NCBI GenBank assembly: GCA_002345205.1
Contig: DDVI01000100.1
Location: 1-30,810, forward strand
DNA: 30,810 nt
DNA from: Bdellovibrionaceae bacterium UBA2316
GTDB lineage: Bacteria > Bdellovibrionota > Bdellovibrionia > Bdellovibrionales > Bdellovibrionaceae
Direction: 5' to 3'
Below, piece after piece: positions 16,590 through 23,725 of this stretch. The translations under genes were made by a program, and so were the position numbers. The first letter of the stretch is position 1. Every line of letters starts with the position of its first letter. Below the pieces are notes generated by a model. The model saw only the letters and a list, made by a program, of their open reading frames with translations, ran no database searches and was not told the origin of the DNA.

Positions 16590-16889
16590 ATGGAACCAAG
16601 ACGAACACGAAGGTACACAAAAGAGTTTAAGATCGAGGCGTTAAATTTAGCTAACGAGCTGGGTTCTGCCGCTGAAGCAGGGCGCAGGCTTGGTATAACC
16701 GATAGCCTAATCCATAACTGGCGAAAGCAGTTTAATTATAAGTCAGAAGCTAAAGTTAAAGACGCTACGGTAGCGGTCAACGAAGCCGAAGAGATCAAGC
16801 GATTGCGTAAAGAAAACGAAGAGTTAAAAAAGACGAATTACATATTAAAGAGGGCCGCCGCTTTTTTCTCGCAGGACCATCTGAAGTAA
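16590..16889 (+). CDS. IS3-family transposase OrfA (99 aa)
   Basis: DNA-binding subunit of the IS3 transposase. ATG at 16590 follows AGAGG with eight bases between; an upstream in-frame GTG (16557) has no ribosome binding site. The HTH (TKEFKIEALNLANEL...EAGRRLGITDSLIHNWRKQF) is followed by a leucine-zipper-like coiled coil (EEIKRLRKENEELKKTNYIL), typical of OrfA and used for multimerisation. Alone it is a regulator of transposition. A -1 frameshift on the T6C run at its 3' end would fuse it to OrfB to make the active OrfAB transposase. Confidence 0.92.
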   Translation: MEPRRTRRYTKEFKIEALNLANELGSAAEAGRRLGITDSLIHNWRKQFNYKSEAKVKDATVAVNEAEEIKRLRKENEELKKTNYILKRAAAFFSQDHLK

Positions 16890-16904
16890 AATTCAGGATG
16901 GTCC
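16862..16904 (+). promoter_or_regulatory. Programmed -1 frameshift signal (slippery heptamer plus stem-loop)
   Basis: The heptamer TTTTTTC (16862-16868) is in the T-TTT-TTC phase needed for -1 slippage out of OrfA. Five bases later a strong stem begins: 16874-16885 pairs with 16892-16904 (GGACCATC with GATGGTCC, then TGAA with TTCA around one bulged G), with loop GTAAAA. The stem covers the OrfA stop and the OrfB ATG. Confidence 0.8.
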
Positions 16905-17773
16905 AAGAATTATCATTTGAACAAATCAGTATCAAACAAAGTTGCCGTGATTTAAAGGTGAGTCAGAGCGGTTACTACGCTTGGCTAAAGAGGCCAGTGG
17001 CGCTGAGAAAACAAGACGACGAGCGATTATGGCAGAAGATAAAGAAGTACTGGGAGGATAGCCGTAGAACGTACGGCCGTCTTCGTCTGCTTAAAAAACT
17101 TAAAGTAGAGGGTGAAGTTGTTGGTAAAAATAGAATTTCCAAGATAATGAAGGAAAATAACATTAGAGGAATTGGGAAGAAAAAGTATAAACCGATAACA
17201 ACGACATCAAATCATAAATTACCAGTGGCGGATAGAGTATTTAAAGCCGAGATGGCAGCAGAGCAAGTGACAAAGCCAAATCAATACTGGGGCGGAGATA
17301 TTACTTACGTAGCGACAGAAGAAGGATGGTTGTATTTAGCGATCGTGATTGATTTATTTACAAGAAAAGCAGTGGGTTATGCGATGAGTGAGTCGATGCC
17401 ATCAGAGCTCGTGATAGATGCACTAGATATGGGTTTAAAGCGACAGGGCATCGCGGAAAAGGCAGAGCTAACGTCGCACAGTGATCGTGGCTCACAGTAT
17501 GCTTCAAGCAGCTATATAGAAAAACTAGAGCGTCGTGGAATTACGGCGAGCATGTCACGTAAAGGAAATTGTTATGACAATGCGTTTGTTGAAAGTTTTT
17601 TTAGAACTTTAAAAGTTGAACTTGTATATAACAGAAAATTTGAAACAAGACAGGAGGCCAAGGCAGCAATATTTGAATTTATAGAGGTGTGGTACAATCG
17701 TCAAAGATTGCACTCTTCACTTGATTACGTAACACCGATCGAATATGAAACTAAACAATTAACAGCCGCATAA
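16898..17773 (+). CDS. IS3-family transposase OrfB (DDE integrase domain)
   Basis: Catalytic part of the IS3 transposase, in the -1 frame relative to OrfA and open upstream through the slippery run. Residues 1-100 hold an HTH_21-like region (SQSGYYAWLKR, RTYGRLRLLKKL). The DDE catalytic core follows: D in YWGGDITYV, D in SHSDRGSQY and E in NAFVESFFRTLK, with the final KVELVYNRKFETRQEA and QRLHSSLDYVTPIEYE segments typical of the rve core. It performs strand cleavage and joining at the element ends. Length (291 aa from ATG) is full for the family. It may also start internally at ATG 16898, inside the frameshift stem. Confidence 0.93.
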   Translation: MVQELSFEQISIKQSCRDLKVSQSGYYAWLKRPVALRKQDDERLWQKIKKYWEDSRRTYGRLRLLKKLKVEGEVVGKNRISKIMKENNIRGIGKKKYKPITTTSNHKLPVADRVFKAEMAAEQVTKPNQYWGGDITYVATEEGWLYLAIVIDLFTRKAVGYAMSESMPSELVIDALDMGLKRQGIAEKAELTSHSDRGSQYASSSYIEKLERRGITASMSRKGNCYDNAFVESFFRTLKVELVYNRKFETRQEAKAAIFEFIEVWYNRQRLHSSLDYVTPIEYETKQLTAA

Positions 17774-17776
17774 TTA

Positions 17777-17803
17777 CGACTCCACTAAACTGGGGCCAGA
17801 CCA
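17777..17803. repeat. IS3 right terminal inverted repeat
   Basis: Ends GGCCAGACCA; its reverse complement matches the left end at 20 of 27 positions. The element ends in CA at 17803. Confidence 0.85.
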
Positions 17804-17806
17804 AGG
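17804..17806. repeat. Target site duplication AGG, right copy
   Basis: Direct copy of 16520-16522. Joining the flanks through a single AGG restores an open frame of 119 codons. Confidence 0.8.
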
Positions 17807-18127
17807 TTATCCTTTCGTTTGACCAAAATTATAGTGCTTTCATTCCCTTGACTAAAGGCTTTAATAAAAAAGAGGATCGAGTTTATCTGCAAGATTGCCC
17901 TTTTTCTAAAAAGCTGGGATTTGATTTACAACGCGAAAGAATCTCTAGACAAGAAATTGACGGCGGCAGAATTTTTGTAAATAAAAAAGGTTCCTTTTTG
18001 AAACTTAGAAACAAGAAATTCATCAGATTTTCTGAACTTTCAGTTAAGTTTCCTAGACTTCAAAAATAACGGTTTCGTTCAGTTTTTCTGAAAAACCCAA
18101 ATCTACACGCAGAAAAGTCTCAAAAAA

Positions 18128-18149
18128 AGTCTCTGAAAGTAGACTGAAT
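18128..18149. promoter_or_regulatory. Shared dyad motif, copy B1 (upstream of the T4SS operon)
   Basis: AGTC-N8-TAGACT-GAAT, 19 of 22 identical to the copy at 15292-15313 upstream of the response regulator. A half-site GTCTC lies 12 bp to the left (18117-18121). It is located about 160-180 bp before the first T4SS-operon gene. Confidence 0.55.
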
Positions 18150-18160
18150 TATGACCGTCG

Positions 18161-18178
18161 AGTCCATAAAAATAGACT
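18161..18178. promoter_or_regulatory. Shared dyad motif, copy B2
   Basis: A second AGTC-N8-TAGACT, 33 bp downstream of B1 in the same orientation. It sits in a perfect 7-bp dyad (TCGAGTC at 18158-18164, GACTCGA at 18175-18181). The rest of 18070-18309 has no gene. Confidence 0.5.
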
Positions 18179-18275
18179 CGATTTCTATTTTCTCTAATTT
18201 CTCAAACACTTATCGCATCCAGTGCCTTTGGCACAAAACGAATCTCCTTTTTGCATTTTAGAAAGATGTAACAAA

Positions 18276-18296
18276 AACGCTGAATGGATCAGCGTT
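18276..18296 (+). promoter_or_regulatory. Perfect hairpin directly upstream of the first T4SS-operon ribosome binding site
   Basis: AACGCTGA (18276-18283) and TCAGCGTT (18289-18296) form a perfect eight-pair stem with a five-base loop. It ends four bases before AGGAGAGG of the 18310 gene. In the transcript it could stabilise the leader or control ribosome access; at DNA level it could be an operator. Confidence 0.5.
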
Positions 18297-18309
18297 AAAA
18301 GGAGAGGTT

Positions 18310-18516
18310 ATGTTTTTCACTAATTGTCCTCGGTGTGGTTCACCCACGCTTGAGCATTTGTCGACACATTCTCACTGCTGGGAATGCAGTTATTCACCTG
18401 ATTCAGATCACCGCTACCGGGCCTGGCATAAATTAGAATTTCCGTATGAACACCCAAGATCGAAATCAAAATTGAATTGGGGTCAGGTCAATGTTCGATC
18501 TGATCTAAAAGCATGA
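18310..18516 (+). CDS. Small zinc-ribbon protein, first gene of the T4SS operon
   Basis: 68 residues with two CxxC knuckles: C6-PR-C9 and C23-WE-C26, separated by a His-rich turn (HLSTHSH). This is a zinc-ribbon arrangement that usually supports nucleic-acid or protein contacts. ATG 18310 has a strong AGGAGAGG. The stop overlaps a 34-codon ORF by ATGA, making it the head of a coupled operon leading into VirB2. No homologue by name. Its position at the front, behind candidate regulatory sites, suggests a regulatory or accessory role in transfer, which is inferred. Confidence 0.72.
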   Translation: MFFTNCPRCGSPTLEHLSTHSHCWECSYSPDSDHRYRAWHKLEFPYEHPRSKSKLNWGQVNVRSDLKA

Positions 18517-18617
18517 GATTCGACTGCTACGACTTTTACTTGTGGTCCATAGGCAAACTTTCACTAAAAAATGAACCCGATTTAACAGAGCTATTTTTAA
18601 CTGAGGAGGAATTATGA
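18513..18617 (+). CDS. 34-residue bridging ORF
   Basis: ATG 18513 overlaps the stop of the zinc-ribbon gene (ATGA), and TGA 18615-18617 overlaps the start of the next gene (ATGA). The product is a 34-residue acidic peptide that starts MRFDCYDFYLWSIGKL and ends in ELFLTEEEL. The exact fit between two neighbours by the overlap style used elsewhere in this operon argues for a real gene. The ribosome binding site of the next gene (GAGGAGG) is encoded by its EEE codons. There is no recognised family, and no strong ribosome binding site of its own, so it would depend on coupling. Confidence 0.55.
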   Translation: MRFDCYDFYLWSIGKLSLKNEPDLTELFLTEEEL

Positions 18618-18823
18618 GTGTAGGATTTTTCGATATCCTAGTCGCAAAAGAATATGAAACGAAACAAAGCGGTACCCCAGAAAAAAAGACTGCTTGGAAC
18701 CGTGTCGGACGTGCGTGGGCTTCCAAGTCCGGAGGCTCGCTCAGTTTTGAACTCTATATGTTGCCGAGCCAAAGATATGTCATTCAATTGCAAAATAACA
18801 ACGAGGAGAAAGTTCATGAGTAA
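18614..18823 (+). CDS. Hypothetical 69-residue protein of the T4SS operon
   Basis: ATG 18614 has a near-perfect GAGGAGG. The product is a small soluble, mixed charged protein (KEYETKQSG..., WNRVGRAWASKSGGSLSFEL, QRYVIQLQ) predicted to fold as a short beta-rich domain. Similar small beta proteins are common in plasmid transfer regions, but I cannot name the family. It overlaps the 34-residue ORF by four bases and the VirB2-like gene by eight (ATGAGTAA), so it belongs to the same translational chain. Confidence 0.75.
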   Translation: MSVGFFDILVAKEYETKQSGTPEKKTAWNRVGRAWASKSGGSLSFELYMLPSQRYVIQLQNNNEEKVHE

Positions 18824-19088
18824 TAAAAAATTTTTTCTAATTATAGCTTTAATTGCGATAGCACCGTTTGCTCACGCATCCGTTGAATCTTCATTGATGG
18901 GGCTTAAGAATGTTTTGATTGGTTCAATACTGCCGATTTTTGCAGTTTTAGGACTTGGATTTGCTGCATTTAGCTTTTTCACGGGAAATCCCAATGCCAA
19001 GCAGCACTTGGTCTATGCTGTTACGGGTGCGACGATTTTGTTCGGTGCCCAAAGTATTGTTGATCTTATTCAAAGGACTGTTCGATGA
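18816..19088 (+). CDS. virB2: VirB2/TrbC-like pilin
   Basis: 90 residues. An N-terminal signal peptide (about 1-22, cleavage after AHA) is followed by two hydrophobic segments (about 34-54 and 65-82) separated by a short polar turn (TGNPNAKQH), the layout of VirB2/TrbC major pilins. These assemble into the conjugative pilus outside the cell. I start it at ATG 18816 with GAGGAG eight to ten bases upstream; a longer frame upstream only shadows the preceding gene. It is followed by a VirB3-like gene with ATGA overlap, the usual B2-B3-B4 order. Confidence 0.85.
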   Translation: MSNKKFFLIIALIAIAPFAHASVESSLMGLKNVLIGSILPIFAVLGLGFAAFSFFTGNPNAKQHLVYAVTGATILFGAQSIVDLIQRTVR

Positions 19089-19378
19089 AGAATTGTCCCA
19101 CTAGCAATATGAATCGATCACAGCTTTGGGGATTCGAAGTCAGCCATATCGTGACCGCGTTTTCAATTTTAGCTGGATCAAATGTTATTTTAAATATTTT
19201 GCAAGCCCCTTTGTTTATTTCATGGGGGCTTGGCCTTGGATCACTGGCAATTTTGCGAATCATATCGCACGGGCAAAAAAATGGACATTTGGAACTGCTA
19301 GCCCGATTTGTTATCGAACCACACATCTATCTTGGACACGCTGGACGAAATCCAAAACCAAGCGAGGCTGTAAAGTGA
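19085..19378 (+). CDS. virB3: VirB3/TrbD-like inner membrane protein
   Basis: 97 residues with a hydrophobic hairpin (about 20-60) and a C-terminal cytoplasmic tail. This fits VirB3/TrbD, a small inner-membrane partner of VirB4. Sequence identity is not distinctive by itself; the call rests on size, topology and its place between the pilin and the VirB4 ATPase. It starts at the ATGA overlap with VirB2 and ends in a GTGA overlap with VirB4. Confidence 0.78.
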   Translation: MKNCPTSNMNRSQLWGFEVSHIVTAFSILAGSNVILNILQAPLFISWGLGLGSLAILRIISHGQKNGHLELLARFVIEPHIYLGHAGRNPKPSEAVK

Positions 19379-21438
19379 GAAAATACTCGTTAACCAAAGC
19401 GATTATTCAATCGAAATGGATTTCGGATGGAATTATTGAGGCCAATGATGGATCAATATTTAAGTCATTTGAAATGGAGCCGCTATCGACAGGTCTTTTT
19501 GAAGAAAATCTTGATGGCCCCCAAGCTGATGGATTCTTTCAAAAATTGTCTGAGCTGCTATCTAGACTTCCAAATTCATTTGATGGTCAGGTCGTGATTT
19601 TCCGCAATCGCATAAATCATGAAATTGCGGGACTGAAAACCAAAGTTCTAATTTTTGAGAAGGTTAAAAAAGAAGAAAGCTATTCTCATTTGCAGGCTGT
19701 ATTGAGCGAGTTGAAATTTAGTTCTTCGCTTTTATCTGAAAACACATGGAGGTTTTATCTTTCAACTATTTTTGGAGACAAGCTTTTGAAAAATGGGTTG
19801 CCAGATATTGTTTGGGATAAGGATTCGATTAAGGCCGACGGCAACACGGTTCGAGTCCTATCCTTAACTGAACTGCCACAAGTAACATGGAAGGGTTGCT
19901 TGCAGCCCGTATTTGAAAGTGAAGCTCCTTTTACCTTATCGATAAAGATTCAGATTCCTGATCGGAAGAAAATTAAGAATCAGCTGGAAACCAAAAGAAG
20001 AGTCAGCCATGCCTTGTCAGTCACTAGCTCGCTGGAGGTCAAAAATATCGAATCCAATTCGGTCCTTAGTTCGTCAGAAGAGACTTTAGAGCGGATTCTT
20101 GTTGAGAAAGAGACTTTATTTGAAATTTCAATTGGTTTAACGGTATCGGGAACCAGTCAGAACACGTTGGATCAAGCCAATGATTTTGAAAGAGTCGTTT
20201 CAGGAATAGGAAATGCCGGATTGTATCCTGAAGGATTAGGGTCTTTACCCGTGATTGCAAGCCACCTCCCTGGTGGAAAGATCATGGGAATAAGAAAACT
20301 TCCTATTCTATCTGAAAATCTGGCCCATGTACTTCCGCTGCTTCATGATTATTCACGATCAAATGATGAATCGAATTTGGCCTTAAGGTCCAGAAGCAAT
20401 GAAGTTTCGCACCTGAATTTATTTTCAAAAGAAAATTTGAATTTTAATTCATTTATTTGCGGTGCTTCGGGCTCAGGGAAGAGCTTTTTAATGAATGCGA
20501 TTTTGTCGTCGATGTTAAAGGATGAATCAAAGACAAGACTATGCATTTTTGATATTGGTGGTTCTTATCGGCGAATCATTGAATCCAACGGGGGTAAAAG
20601 CCAACTTCTAACTGTTGATGAGGCCCATGGATTGCTTGCCAGTTTTTTGCGATTGAGGCCCGTGAATGGATCAGGTTTTTATAGGACCTTTATTGAAACC
20701 TTGTGTGGATCAGGAAGTCATATTACTCATTCCCACAGAGTCGCTATTGATGATTTACTACGAAATGTCGAAGGAACAGAGCTTAAACTTGGCGATCTAA
20801 TTCGAATTGCGAGCGAAAAGCCCGAGCGCTTTTATCAAGATATAGCTCACTGGTTGAAGCCGCATTTAAAATTAGATATGGTTCCCATTCGTGAAGACTT
20901 GCAATCAGTCATCGGAGCGCAAGTCACTGCGTTTGATTTTAAAGAACTGGATTCAGACCCAGTTCTTCAGCGTACAGCGATTTTACTTCTATCTGAACTG
21001 TTGTGGGGCGATTTACTTAAGGGAACCTATCCTAGAACATTAATTGTTTTTGATGAAGTCTGGCGGTTCTTTGCCCAGAGTAAAAGCTTTTTAGAAGAAA
21101 TGTATCGAACACTTAGAAAATACAAAGCAGGAATCGTTTCTATCACTCAGAATCTGGCCGACTACGGCGATGAAGCCTTTGCAAAAATGATTTTTACAAA
21201 TAGCTTCACTAAAATATTCTTGCAAAATGGAGCTGCTGCCGAATTTTTAAAGCAAACTTTTGATTTGCCCGAATCGGACATTTCAAGAGCCTTGTCGGTA
21301 ACTTCAAAAAAGCCATTCTATTCTGAGTTTTTTGCTTTAAGTCCAACGATGAGCCAGATCTTTCGACTTTATCCGACGCCTGAGTTTTACAAACTCGCGA
21401 ACACAGAAAATATATCAATCAGAAAGGAAACGGCATGA
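19375..21438 (+). CDS. virB4: VirB4/TrbE-type T4SS ATPase
   Basis: 687 residues from GTG 19375, which has GAGG seven bases upstream and overlaps the VirB3 stop (GTGA). The open frame further upstream is an unsupported shadow of VirB3. The N-terminal half (about 1-340) is the CagE/TrbE/VirB4-type domain; the C-terminal half is a RecA-like ATPase with Walker A GASGSGKS (363-370) and Walker B LIVFDE (about 557-562), then the conserved YRTLRKYKAGIVSITQNL. VirB4 powers pilus assembly and substrate passage at the cytoplasmic face. All motifs that I can place are intact. Confidence 0.93.
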   Translation: MRKYSLTKAIIQSKWISDGIIEANDGSIFKSFEMEPLSTGLFEENLDGPQADGFFQKLSELLSRLPNSFDGQVVIFRNRINHEIAGLKTKVLIFEKVKKEESYSHLQAVLSELKFSSSLLSENTWRFYLSTIFGDKLLKNGLPDIVWDKDSIKADGNTVRVLSLTELPQVTWKGCLQPVFESEAPFTLSIKIQIPDRKKIKNQLETKRRVSHALSVTSSLEVKNIESNSVLSSSEETLERILVEKETLFEISIGLTVSGTSQNTLDQANDFERVVSGIGNAGLYPEGLGSLPVIASHLPGGKIMGIRKLPILSENLAHVLPLLHDYSRSNDESNLALRSRSNEVSHLNLFSKENLNFNSFICGASGSGKSFLMNAILSSMLKDESKTRLCIFDIGGSYRRIIESNGGKSQLLTVDEAHGLLASFLRLRPVNGSGFYRTFIETLCGSGSHITHSHRVAIDDLLRNVEGTELKLGDLIRIASEKPERFYQDIAHWLKPHLKLDMVPIREDLQSVIGAQVTAFDFKELDSDPVLQRTAILLLSELLWGDLLKGTYPRTLIVFDEVWRFFAQSKSFLEEMYRTLRKYKAGIVSITQNLADYGDEAFAKMIFTNSFTKIFLQNGAAAEFLKQTFDLPESDISRALSVTSKKPFYSEFFALSPTMSQIFRLYPTPEFYKLANTENISIRKETA

Positions 21439-22109
21439 GAAAAATATTTATCGTGTTTATTTTAGGATTTTTGCCAATTTCGGCAAAAGCAGATCTTTTT
21501 GGTGGTGACCTTCCTTTGTTAGCACAGATCGTAACAAATACTTTGCATACGATGTATGAACTTCAAAGACAAAGTCAGATCATGAACGATGAAATGAGAG
21601 GAATCAAAGATCGCATCAATCGTATCAGAACTATTGCTGATGTCGTTCGCCCCTCAGATTGGGATAAATGGAAAGATCCCCGTGAAGCAATTAATCGGCT
21701 CAGAATTGTTTATCACACGATACCTAAAGAATACCGCTCAGAAAAATATGATCAGATTGAAAATGAACTCGCCAAAGCTATGAATTTGGTGGCGCGAGTG
21801 GGGCCAGAAACAGCAACAACTTTTAATTCGGGTAAAGAAATGGAACGTCGAGGTGCCGATGCATCCCCAGGGGTGGCTCAAAAGTTAACAGCATCGGGTG
21901 TCGGTACATTGATTGCTTTGGAATCTCAGTCACAAGTGATCCAAAGTCATATCACAAGTTTGCTCGCACAAATATTGGCCGAAGGAAATGAGCGTGAAAC
22001 GCGGTCTGTCGTTACTCGCGGAAGCTCATTCAAGTCATTTTCAGCAAATCTAAGTCAGAAGGAATCACAATTTTCTGATGTTGTTTTAAGAAAAGGAACT
22101 AGTCGATGA
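21435..22109 (+). CDS. virB5: VirB5/TrbJ-like periplasmic protein
   Basis: 224 residues. Signal peptide about 1-19 (cleavage after AKA), then a long mostly alpha-helical protein with coiled-coil-rich stretches (LHTMYELQRQSQIMNDEMRGIKDR) and a conserved-looking DWDKWKDPREAINRLR. This is the TrbJ/VirB5 pattern; such proteins sit at the pilus tip or base. It overlaps VirB4 and VirB6 genes by ATGA. Its order immediately before the VirB6-like gene supports the call. Confidence 0.82.
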   Translation: MRKIFIVFILGFLPISAKADLFGGDLPLLAQIVTNTLHTMYELQRQSQIMNDEMRGIKDRINRIRTIADVVRPSDWDKWKDPREAINRLRIVYHTIPKEYRSEKYDQIENELAKAMNLVARVGPETATTFNSGKEMERRGADASPGVAQKLTASGVGTLIALESQSQVIQSHITSLLAQILAEGNERETRSVVTRGSSFKSFSANLSQKESQFSDVVLRKGTSR

Positions 22110-23002
22110 AATATTCAGTACCCGCGATTGAAGAATATGAAAAGCTTCTGCCAATCGCTAGGCAGATCTACGAACATACAAGTCATTTAAGCTGGCAAAT
22201 GCTTTTGCCATTGTTTTTGGTGTCGGTGGCTCTGGGCTATACCTCGGATCTTGGATTGAGTGGTGCAGTGTTGGTGCGACTAAAGCGACTGGTTTTGGTG
22301 GCTTTGTTGTTGGTGACGTTTCCTACCATTGCGGAATTTAGTCAAATCTTGGGCGTTGAAGTAGCCCGATCAATTGATGATATGACCGGAATTGACATGG
22401 TTCTAGATGCAGCTTCCAAAAGGGCTGAAGCCTATTCTTTTGATCTTCAAGGACTTCTAAATCTAGGAAGTGATTTATTGATCGGATCACTTGTTATCGT
22501 GAGCTTTATAATCTTGATTGTTGCGCGATTCTTTTTGCTAGCATTTCAACATTTCTATTGGTTTTTATTGGTGGCGTTGGGACCGTTTCTGATTCTAGGG
22601 ACATTATTTGAAGCCTCTAGCGGAATAACCAAAGGACTTTTTAAATCCATGTTCCAAGTGGCTTGCTGGCCAGTGATTTGGTCAGTACTTTCAGCTTTTT
22701 TGAAAGCTCTTCCCTTTGCGGCTTCATATTCAGTGGAAGGTAACTTAGTCACTATTGTTACATTGAATTTGATTATCGCAATTGCGCTATTGTTTTCTCC
22801 TTTTATTGTTTCGCAACTTTCTGAAGGTGTGAGTTTGAGCGTCGGTGATACTCTTCGCAGTGGAGCATTTAAAGCAGTAGCGATGACAAATCCAAAAGGT
22901 TTTGCCATGTCGACAGCGTCGAAAACTGTTTCAAGGGCGTCTGGAGCTTATGCCAAATACAAAGCTGGTAAAGAAGCAGCTCGAAATGCAGTTCGGTACT
23001 AA
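22106..23002 (+). CDS. virB6: VirB6/TrbL-like polytopic channel protein
   Basis: 298 residues with about six hydrophobic segments (approximately 29-47, 55-75, 118-145, 149-170, 182-203 and 212-236) and a hydrophilic Ala/Lys-rich C-terminal tail. This is the topology of VirB6/TrbL, the inner-membrane channel component of T4SS. The conserved-looking PIW-like segment here reads CWPVIWSVL. ATGA overlap with VirB5 upstream. A 39-base gap with its own AAAGGA separates it from the VirB9 gene, the only non-overlapping junction in the operon. Confidence 0.85.
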   Translation: MKYSVPAIEEYEKLLPIARQIYEHTSHLSWQMLLPLFLVSVALGYTSDLGLSGAVLVRLKRLVLVALLLVTFPTIAEFSQILGVEVARSIDDMTGIDMVLDAASKRAEAYSFDLQGLLNLGSDLLIGSLVIVSFIILIVARFFLLAFQHFYWFLLVALGPFLILGTLFEASSGITKGLFKSMFQVACWPVIWSVLSAFLKALPFAASYSVEGNLVTIVTLNLIIAIALLFSPFIVSQLSEGVSLSVGDTLRSGAFKAVAMTNPKGFAMSTASKTVSRASGAYAKYKAGKEAARNAVRY

Positions 23003-23041
23003 TGCACAATTGGACTTAACATTTAAACAAAGGAATAATTT

Positions 23042-23725
23042 ATGAAATGGATGCCAATTATACTTCCGTTTGTGGCCTTTGCTGCTAATGCCACTCCAAC
23101 GGCTTTCCCAGTATTTTTGAAAGAGGGCTTTAGTTCAATTCTTGAATTTGAAGAAAGCCCTACTCAAGTCGTTCTAGGTGATCAAAATTTGTTTTTAGTT
23201 GAGCGTTTAGGGAAATCAATAATTATTAAGCCCTTAACTCCTTATGCAACGACGAATATGTTTGTGTATTTCAAAGCAAAAGACACAAAATTATTTATTC
23301 TTACAGCTTCTGAGGAGTCGGAGCCAACATTTTATAAGAAATTTGATACGCCAGTGCTACCAAACGCCGAAAATTCAAAAACACCGATTGTAGTTCGCAA
23401 ATATCCTAAAGGCATCAAGGTAACATCTTCGAGCTATGATCCCAAAAAAGACTATCTAACAGTCGATTTTATTGTTGCGGCTGATTCAACTGGGAAAGTT
23501 TCGCCAAGCTGGGATCTGATTCGATTAAAATACAAAGACAAAGTGATTTCACCATCAAAGGTTTGGTCTGAACGGAAAGAGGCGCAAAGAGACTCGAATA
23601 TCAAAGCAAGATTGATATTCACAAAGCCAAACGTGCCAGCAGATTTGAAGGATGTCGGCATTGTTGTCCCTACTAAGGGTGAAGCTAAACCATTTACAGA
23701 AAAACTGAAAGCTGGTCGAAAGTGA
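23042..23725 (+). CDS. virB9: VirB9/TrbG-like outer-membrane complex protein
   Basis: 227 residues with a signal peptide (about 1-17). The N-terminal beta domain (about 25-85) follows VirB9/TrbG: FSSILEFEESPTQVVLGD, IIIKPLTPYATTNMFVYF and KLFILTASE. The C-terminal beta domain is more divergent. VirB9 forms the outer-membrane core complex with VirB10 and a lipoprotein. The usual lipoprotein VirB7 is not in this operon; the lipoprotein at 27413 might take its place (inference). Its stop overlaps the VirB10 start as GTGA. Confidence 0.82.
   Translation: MKWMPIILPFVAFAANATPTAFPVFLKEGFSSILEFEESPTQVVLGDQNLFLVERLGKSIIIKPLTPYATTNMFVYFKAKDTKLFILTASEESEPTFYKKFDTPVLPNAENSKTPIVVRKYPKGIKVTSSSYDPKKDYLTVDFIVAADSTGKVSPSWDLIRLKYKDKVISPSKVWSERKEAQRDSNIKARLIFTKPNVPADLKDVGIVVPTKGEAKPFTEKLKAGRK

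Larger units (their letters stand above)
16523..17803 (+). mobile_element. Complete IS3-family insertion sequence, 1281 bp
   Basis: The element runs from TG (16523) to CA (17803). Imperfect terminal inverted repeats at 16523-16549 and 17777-17803 match at 20 of 27 positions, sharing GCCCC and GGAGTCG blocks. It is flanked by AGG duplications. It contains overlapping-frame orfA and orfB with a frameshift signal. Both ends and all transposase motifs are present, so it looks intact and probably fairly recent. It interrupts a small gene whose frame is restored on virtual excision. Confidence 0.92.
16426..18069 (+). pseudogene. 119-residue gene split by the IS3 element
   Basis: Two halves of one reading frame flank the insertion: 16426-16522 (ATG, 32 codons plus one base) and 17807-18069 (to TAA). 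Removing the IS and one AGG copy joins them in frame, giving a 119-residue basic protein that starts MSSQEQQFLEKYLETLLELL and ends KFPRLQK. The 5' half is helical. The 3' half has beta-rich, Lys/Arg-rich character with a short DCPFSKKLGFDL segment. No family is recognised; a small PilZ-like or nucleic-acid-binding domain would be possible. The gene must be non-functional unless the IS excises. Upstream DNA (16197-16425) shows no gene. Confidence 0.72.

Noticed and set aside
18158..18181. Stem TCGAGTC/GACTCGA followed by T-rich DNA, as a rho-independent terminator
   Set aside because: Only seven pairs and a ten-base loop, and the T run is interrupted. The inner part is one of three AGTC-N8-TAGACT copies, which explains the dyad better. 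A double role remains possible.
18228..18244. TTGGCAC as a -24 element of a sigma-54 promoter for the T4SS operon
   Set aside because: The GC of the -12 element is absent at the required distance (the sequence gives AT there). The GGCAC is part of a small GTGCC-TTT-GGCAC dyad.
19126..19374. N-terminal extension of the VirB4 frame
   Set aside because: It is the VirB3 gene read in another frame. GTG 19375 has a ribosome binding site and begins at the expected VirB4 N-terminus.
22555..22908. 117-codon minus-strand frame within the VirB6-like gene
   Set aside because: Shadow of a gene with clear membrane topology on the plus strand. No ribosome binding site.
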